DNA from: Mansonella perstans | Lineage: Eukaryota; Nematoda; Chromadorea; Rhabditida; Onchocercidae | NCBI GenBank assembly: GCA_037074765.1 | Contig: JBAMDO010000017.1 | Span: 1 to 64,000, forward strand | Length of the DNA: 64,000 nt | Reading direction: 5' to 3' | Shown: piece after piece, positions 30,801 to 39,800 of the stretch | Numbering within the stretch: the stretch's first letter is position 1 | Layout of the letters: each line of letters starts with the position of its first letter | The notes under the pieces: generated by a model | Seen by the model: only the letters and a program-made list of their open reading frames with translations | What the model was told of the DNA's origin: nothing | Databases searched by the model: none | Position numbers and translations under genes: made by a program

Positions 30801-33800
30801 ACAATGAATCATGAAAATAATGAATCACAAGTTTATTTTTACTTTCTTAGTTTTATTGAAAAATGTTTTCTCGTAAATTTGAAAAACAATCAATCACTAG
30901 TTTACGATTTTTTTTGTTTTTTTTACTGAATAAGGAAAGAAAAAGATATTTAATTATTTCAGTTATATAATATATTAAATATTTGACGGTATCATTACTC
31001 TAATAATTTATTACTAAGAAATAATTAACTCAGGAAACTGATGAATGAAGCATTTATAATATGTACTTATGCTTTAAAATGCTCATTTCTATTCCATTAT
31101 CCTGTGACACTATGCAACAAGCATTTAAATGCTTTATCAGCTATTCGGTTAAACTCAAAAAATACCCACTTGACACATTTCATTTATGCATTCATTAACT
31201 TCATTTTATAGATTTATTCAAATCATTTCAAAATTTCAAATGAACAATCTTACATCCAATCATTTATACTACTTGGTCGGAAAGGCTTCAAAATGAACTT
31301 TGAAATTCTAAAAATGAAGTTTTCAAATGAAAAAAACGGATATAATAAATTTTCGTCAAATATTACAAGACCATATTTTTTTTTCATCCGTTAATTTTAT
31401 CAGAAATAATACTAAATATAAATTATAATTGATGATACCTCGGGCAAGAGTTGCAAAATAGCTAATGTTTCCAGGAAAAACTAAAAAAATTATAATCTTA
31501 AAATAAACGATATCAGTATGTAGGATATTTGTGAAAAAAAAATGAAAAAATAAGTTAGCCTTATCCCGCCCCCTTATTTTTCACTTCTTCACCGATTGCG
31601 CAATGGAAAAGTGACAACACCTCTGAAATTTTCATCTTTTAACCGATTGCGCAAATGGAAAATGGCAACACTTCTGAAATGCGACACTTCATTTTTCTTT
31701 TTCACTGCGTGAATCTACTTTCTCTTTCTACCTGCGTAATTATTTTCATTGTTGAAGTTTGTTACCTGGCTAGCTGTGTAGTTATTTTTATTGATATTTG
31801 TTACCTGTGCAATTATTTCCATTGCTGAAGCACTGCTTTTTGATAATTCCACTATCTGTAGAAACATTAATAGCGATCGCTTTCTTGATACCATTTATAT
31901 CAATTTCATATATGCCGCTATTATCACTGCTGATATTATCAATCAGCAAGTAATACTTCATTGAAGTATTGTAAAATCGTATCATCTGATTTCTTTGGTC
32001 ATTATTATCATTATACTTTAATGGTTTACCATTATGAAGCCAATGAACCTAAAAATTACTTACAGTATCATTTGTTTAATATTGTAACATCTGATACTAC
32101 AGTAAATTTGAAAATTGCTATAAGATTATCTCTTTCATTTGACAATCAATAGCGGAAATTTCAATTAAATTTGCTCTATATTATACTGCCTTTAATTGGC
32201 CTTAAAACTATTGAAATAAATTTTTCCAATTATTTCTTATCAATATTTCATATAAATCATTTATAAATAAAATAACAATTTGTATTTCTAATTAAGCTTA
32301 CAAGAAAAGTTAAAATCTCAATCAGTCATTCAATCAATCAAAAACTAATTGACATTTTTAATTCAATCAAAAATTGATAATTAATTTTTTAAAGTTTTTT
32401 CTCGAAAAACATGAAAATATAAAATGTATCCTGAAAATAGCAGAAATTTGCCGGAAAAATTTTGTAACTAATAAATTAAACATATATAAAAGTAATTTAA
32501 ATTGACCGAAATTATTCTTGAAATACCTTATGAGATGGTAAAGCATCATTCGTTTTTGCCGATATACGGATTGAATCACCCGGTAGAAGAATTGCATGTG
32601 GTGATTCAATCAATATGATTGTTCCATTTTTCGATTTACAATTAACTGTAAACATTGATGGAGAAAAATTACAAAAATTTCACATGTCTCATTTCAAAAA
32701 TTAGCTATCGTACTAATTAATCAATTAATTCTGCTTTCAAAATCAATTAATGAAAATAATTTCTTGTTATCAAAGTGTTATCAAATTAATTAAGTGCTTG
32801 CTGATTAGTTAAAATTGATTAGTTAATCAATACTTCCATATATATTTTATTAATTTAAATAATTCTTGTTATATATTTTATTAATTAAAGTTCTTTGTTC
32901 TATAATTAATTAATTGATTCCTTGTTATGCATTTCATTAATTAATTAATTAATTACGCAAAATTGTTAAGCAAATTTGTTAAAGGAAAAGTTATTCATTG
33001 TTATCAAGCATTAATTTTTCCTCAATTAATTTATAATAAATTTGTTTAATTTGAACATAAATTAATTAATAGCTTTTTTGGTCCGTTTCATTTTTGATAG
33101 ATAAACCTCTACCAAAAATATAAAAAACAAAACATAACTTAAATTTAGTTTTTACCGGCTTTTTTTAAAATTTATTCTTCCATTATTTATGTCATATAAT
33201 TTGCTCATTTATTTTTTACCAATTAGTTTCTTTATTTTATAATTTTTTTTGTCAGCATAAATATTTTTTATCAGCTTTCTAATTTTATTATTATTTATTT
33301 ATTTATTACTAATTTTATTTACCTTCATCACTACCGTCTGAGCACTGCTCATCACCGTCACAACGTTGTTCGAAATCAATACACAAACCATCATTATGGC
33401 ATTTAAATTCCAAATTTGAACAATTCATCATCATAACTGACAATTCTAAACTTTTACATATGTTTAAATTTTAATTTTATAAAAGTGATTAAGGAAATTA
33501 AGTGTGTAAGAGAAAATTGATTTTTGTAATAATGATAATGTGAATGATGACGGATGTTCATTTACCAGCATTGCATACTGATAGATTAAAAATTCATTTA
33601 TTGATAAAATTTAAGCTTTTTTTCATTGCTTTCAATTTTGCTAAACTTTTTCCAATCTGAATAAATAAATATGCGGGATGAAAAACTGCCAATTTTTCCT
33701 TTTTTTTTTGAAATAATTAATTAAAAGTGAGAAAATGACAACAAAACTTTTCGCTTAGCTTTGCAAACTTTTTCTTTATTTTTTTTGAACTATAAAATAA

Positions 33801-36800
33801 TTGTTTACTGATAATTGATCAACTGATCTTCATTCAAGACAATTAGCTTGTTTAGTATTTTACGATTTAAAGTAAGAAAATTTTCGTTATAACAAATTGA
33901 ATTTCAAAAAAGAAACTTAAACAAATTCCGATTGCTCTAAATTTTGAAATATGAATGGAAATTTTTTTTAAAAATTAATCAACGAGCACAAGAAAATCTA
34001 GGCTTGAAGTTTTTAAACACTTAAGATAAAGCTTAATTTAAGTTGTGTGATAAATTACAAAGATATGAAATGAATGTTAATTAATTGAATGGACTAGAAT
34101 GGAATAGGATAGGGACGATTATTAATTAATTTTTCAGTATGTTTTTTCATTAAATTTCATCTCAACTTATTTCTTATTTTATTTCGTAATGTGATGTGGA
34201 AAATTGCATTCCCAATTGTTAAGATTAGTTTTGTTAAAAACTAATTAACATTCATAAAGAAACTTGAATTGATTGTAACCTTTTGAATGATCATAAAAAG
34301 TTACAATGAATTCACAGTTTGTGATAAATTTTATTAGTTTACCCTATTTAAATTTGCTCTATTAGCTAAACAATTTTTATTATCAAAAGTATTGTTATTA
34401 AGATTAAATTTAAGACAAGTGACACTGAATGTTAAATTGCCATGATTAAAAATGCATAATTTAGAAATGAAAAGAGATGAAAAGAGAGAGAAAGAGAGGT
34501 AAAGAGAGTGGAAAAGGTGAAAATAACAAAAATTTGTTAAAACTTTTAATTTAAAAATAAAACTAAAAGTGCTTAAAAAAGAAATTCTTTTTTCCACACT
34601 TTTTTATTCAATATACTATTCTGAAAATTTCTGTTGTTTTGAACTTAATTTTAAAAGAAGAAATGGAAGAACAAATCAATAAAGAGATAATTGAATTTAA
34701 GAGTTTAAAAAACAATGAAGGAAAGGATCAAGAAAAAGTTTTTTATCTTTCGCCTATTCATAAATGACGGATGTCTTTTAATAAACCTACAACCATCGCA
34801 ATTTCGGATATATTTCAAATGCCAAAACACAATATCAGGTATATTTCAAATCCAAAATCATAATATCAGACAAGCGCTTGCAAGCCTCCTAGAGCCTACC
34901 CGATTTTAAATATATTTGAAAACAAGCAACAAGTATTGTTTCAAGTAAATTTCACATCCATTAAGCAAATTACCAGTGCAATTTCAGTTCATTTCAAATC
35001 CAGCAAGTGCAATTCACAAAGCAATTTCAGGTTTATTTGTAAACCCACAATTACGCAGCATCCGGTACATTTCAGGCTCGATGAATGCAATATTGGAGCA
35101 CATATCAAACTCATAAAATACAATTTCGGTTTTAAAATTTTAAATGTTTTAAATTCAAAAACGCAGCGTTCAGGCGTATTTCAAATCCCTCAAGGAATTA
35201 TAGGCAATGTATTGGGTATATTTCAAATCCATAAGCACAATGTGAAACAATACACAACTGCAACACCAACACCTTATTTCATACTCATATATCAATGTTG
35301 GAGTACCTTTCGCAAGATTCCTTTTGTTAATTAGTTTTTCACGTAGGAATTTTTAAAAAACAAAATTTTAAAGAAGTTCAAAAATTTTTGTTGAGCGAAA
35401 ATTTGCAAACAAACTGTGCAAACAAATTGTGCAAACAAATAAATTTGCATTTTTACGACGCTGTATCCGTGTGTTCTTGTGTGTGTCTGTATACGTCTGT
35501 ATGTGTGTCTCTGTATGTATGTTTGTGTGTATTTGCATGTGTGTATGTTTCTACTTTCAAATAAATTTGAAATTAAATTTACACTCAAATAAATTAGCAA
35601 AAAGTAATAGAGAGAGAGTAAAAAAATATGGGAGTGTTGAAATATTGACATGAAAAAAAAAGGAAAAAAACGAATATTTAATAAAAATGAAATAATTTCA
35701 TTCAAAATCTTAATTGACAAAACTATTCAGTACAAATCTCGGTGATCAATTCTCGATCTCAGTACACTATTTCCCGATGCAAATCTCGGTACACTGTTTT
35801 CTCGGTACACTATTTCTTGGTACACTGTATTTTTCTTTTTTTTCGATTGTCGAGAATTTTTTTACATTATTTTCTTCAGCAAAAATAAATTACAATTAAA
35901 GAAATTGGGAAAAATTTTGTAGAAATTTCCCAGTTTATCTTAGCTTACAATCTGATAACTGTTTACTCCAATTTAAATTTAATTTAAATTTCGACGAGAA
36001 TTACTACATAAGGTAATTAAATATTGTCAATAGGTAATTTATATATTGCTATCAACATTTAAATTTACCAAGCTATTAATTAGTAAATGAATATTGGTGA
36101 GAAAGTTTATTTAATATTCTGTTTTTATCATAGTGTAAATTTTCAATAATATTTCATTTCCATTTTTTAACTGTTAAAAGGAATAATTAAATATATTACA
36201 TAACGGACAAAGAAAATTTAACTAATTTTTAATTAAAAAAACGGTTAATTAAAATTAAGCATGCAAATATTTTTCAATTTGCGCGATTTAATATTAAAAT
36301 TTAAGGCAATTAATCTGATATTATTTCAATTCATTCGTTTACACATTAAAAAAAAAATTTTTAAAAATAATTAAAAAACCGAACTAATTATTAGAAAATA
36401 AATTAAGAATTGAAAAAATATGTTATTTTCAGTTATTTCAATTAAAGATTATTTTGTGGTCAAAATTCAAAAAAAAAAATTAAACACAAGCAAGCAAACA
36501 ATTGTTATCTAAAATTTTATATCAAAAAAATCTCTAATAAGTTAGAGAGAGGGAAAGCGAGAGAGAGAAAGAAAAAAAGCAAAATTTTTTAATTGACCCT
36601 TCAATGTATGATATTTGAAACCATCGAAATCAACAGCATATTCGCCGATATTTCCTGTTCGTATTGCTTTTTCGATGAGTTTTTTCAATTTTGGTTGACC
36701 TTTCCGTGATGTTATCTCGATTGTCACCAAAGTACCAATTACTGGTTCATACCTGTGATTTCTTTTTGGTAGTATTTCCAATTGTAAAAAGCGAGCGAAA

Positions 36801-39800
36801 TTTTTTTAATCTCTTTTTTTCAATTACAGTTAAAAATTTATAAAATAGAAAAGTTGCAATTATTTGTTTTATTTTGTAATTACACAAAAAATGTCAAATA
36901 ATAAAACTTTTAGCTGAAAATAATTTTTAATTAATAATGGTTTCCATGAAATAAAACGAATTAAGAATTTCAAATTTTAGAAAGAAAAAAAATTGAACTA
37001 AGCTTTATTGAAGTACAAGAAATTTAAATTATTTTATGCATAAAGAAAAGGAAGACTAATTAGTAATTAAATACATAAAAAGACCTGTAATTAATAATGG
37101 AAATTTTATGTTGACCAGGTAATGGTGCTAAAATATCCTGAAGTGCAGCGGAAATTTGTCGACTGGTATGAATAAATTGCTTGCTATATGAATCGCGTAG
37201 TTCATTGGTATATGGCAAATCAGTAAAATTAATAATAAATCGATGTACAGCAAGAAATGATGTAGCAGCTAATAATGTTGGTAATAATATCATCGTTTTC
37301 AAGGATTGTAATTGATATTCTTGAATATATATATATAAATATATATATATAAATAAACCAATAAATCAATTAAATCAATTCTTCGTAAAAAAGTTAAATT
37401 TAAAATTTTACAATTTAAAAATGATTTCGAAAATAATTACTAACTACGAACAATTATTTGTGCTAAAATTTTGCTAGTAATATCTAAAATGAGAATTTGC
37501 TTTTAATGATTATTGCGTTTCATTTGTAAAATGCAAATGTAATATGAAAATGTAACAATATGATTGGTGATAGTTAGATGAGGATGTAAAAGATGAAGGA
37601 AGTGAAATTAATTGTAACAATTGTGATATTATTATCGCTTAATCTTATCAATAATACTTTTTGCTATGTAAATGATAATGATTATTATTATTGTAATAAG
37701 ATAACAATAATTATTATTCTGGTACAATAAGATTACGATAATTTGCAAAAATAATAGTGATAGTGACAATTATAATAACAGTGATTAGAATAAAAATTTA
37801 TTGATAAGCAGTGAAATTATAATTATAATATGAGAATAGTAATAGTGGTAAAAATAATGCCGATGATTAGGATTTTTGTTTATTAATAGGCAATGAAATT
37901 ATAATTAAAATACGATAATATAAATACAATAGCGATAGTATTCTATCAGAATTACATTCCCACAATACAAAATGTGTTCGGATGCTTTTTCTGTAGTTAA
38001 AATGATGACAATATTTTACGACGGCTCCACCCTTCATTTGTAGAACATTCATTTATGCTTGCTTGTTTGCTTGCCTGTTTGCTTGCTTACCCGATACATG
38101 AGGAAAAGATTAAAACAAATGATGATGATGATTTGGAAAATGCAAAAAAAAAAATGGTAAACTAAACAGGCAAGAAAGAAAAAAATAAATACTGTCGGAC
38201 AAATTTAATAAAATAAAATGATTTATAAACAAACATAGCATACTTTTTAAAGTTTTGGAAATTAAAAAAGACAAAAATAAAGAATTGAAAAAAATATTAC
38301 TCTGTTTATTTTAATTCACTTTTTTCTCCAAATCGTTTATTAATCTCTTCAAATAGTTTTTTTTTCTTTTTTTCTTTTTTTTTTTTTATAAATGCTTCGC
38401 TCTGTTTACTTAAATAAAATTAAGTGAAAAAAGAGTGGAAAAATTTTATAAATGAAGGAAAAGAACAGAGAAAAAAAGAGAAATGAAAATGGAAAAAAAA
38501 AAGATGATATGAAAATGATAAGATGATAGAGATAATAAAATTGAAAAAAAAAAAAAAAAAAAGAAAATGAAAAATTGTAAGATTGAAAGGAAAAAAAAAA
38601 ATTCTCGAGATTATTTTGATAAATAGTTAGAGAGAGAAAAAAAAAAAAAAAATTGCAGACATTTATCAGGAAATGAATGGCGTAGACAAAGTGATGAATG
38701 AATAGAAAAAAATTGGAATTGTAAAAAATATTTCAATTCTGATTTGATTACCAAACACAAATTTGATTATATTATTTTTTTCCATTTCTCACGTATTTAA
38801 AATTATGTCATTAGCTAATAAACAGGTATCATTAATGAGCCAGATTTTAATGTTTTTTTTTCTCTGCTTTTTTCGATATTTCATATCGAATAATTATTAC
38901 TCATTCATAATTTCATTTTCTCTTTCTTTTTATTTATCTCTCTCTCTCTCTCTCTCTCTTTGCTTTCTGTCTTTCGCTAATTAAAATTATTATTAATTAA
39001 CCAGATTTTAATGTTTTTTTTTCTGCTTCTTTTATAGTTCTATTCATAATTTCATTCTCTCTTTCTTTTTATTTATTTATCTCTTTCTCTCTCTCTTTCT
39101 CTATCTCTCTTTGCTTTCTGTCTGTAATTTTCTTTTAAAAGAGTAACAAAAAAAAATATTTATATGTGTAAATATATATGCAATTATTAAAATTTTTGTG
39201 ATACATAAGTAAATAATTATTGTATTCTCTCTTTCTTTATCTCCCTCTCTCTCTCTCTCCCTCTACCTCTCTCTATCTTTAACTTTCTTTACTTTTTTAT
39301 TTCTCTCTAACATCAAAAAAAAAAAAAGAAAATGCAATTATTAAAATTTTATGATAAATAAATAAATGTTTACTAAATTTTCATTTTCTTTCCAATGCCT
39401 AATTATTGCATCGTTCACTCTTTTCTATCTCTTTTTCCCTCTTCTCTGTGCTTCTTTTTAAAGAGTAACAAAGAAAATGAAAAAATTTCCAAAAATTCAA
39501 ATTTTATGTTATATAAAGAAAAAATAATTATTGCATTTTAATTTAACTAAATGCAACTTTTGAAAATTATTATCATTCCTATTTGAAAATGTTTTTAAAT
39601 TAATTAATTACTCAATTTTTGCTACAAAAAAAATAATTTTTGATTTTTTTTGAAATAATAATTATGGTAAGTGAAAGAATGGCAAATAGTAATTAATTAA
39701 TTTAAAACCGAATTTTTTTTTTTTTGTTTTTAAAATATAACTTCGTTGAAGCACTATTCAATATTTGGAAGAAAAGAAGAAAAATTAAAATATAACTTTC

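Larger units (their letters stand above)
33446..36597. other. unc-52 intron 3
   Basis: No exon recognised. Contains the two minisatellites listed below. Confidence 0.5.

Noticed and set aside
34936..35334. 132-codon plus-strand ORF
   Set aside because: Covers the degenerate minisatellite; no start context, splice sites or recognisable domain.
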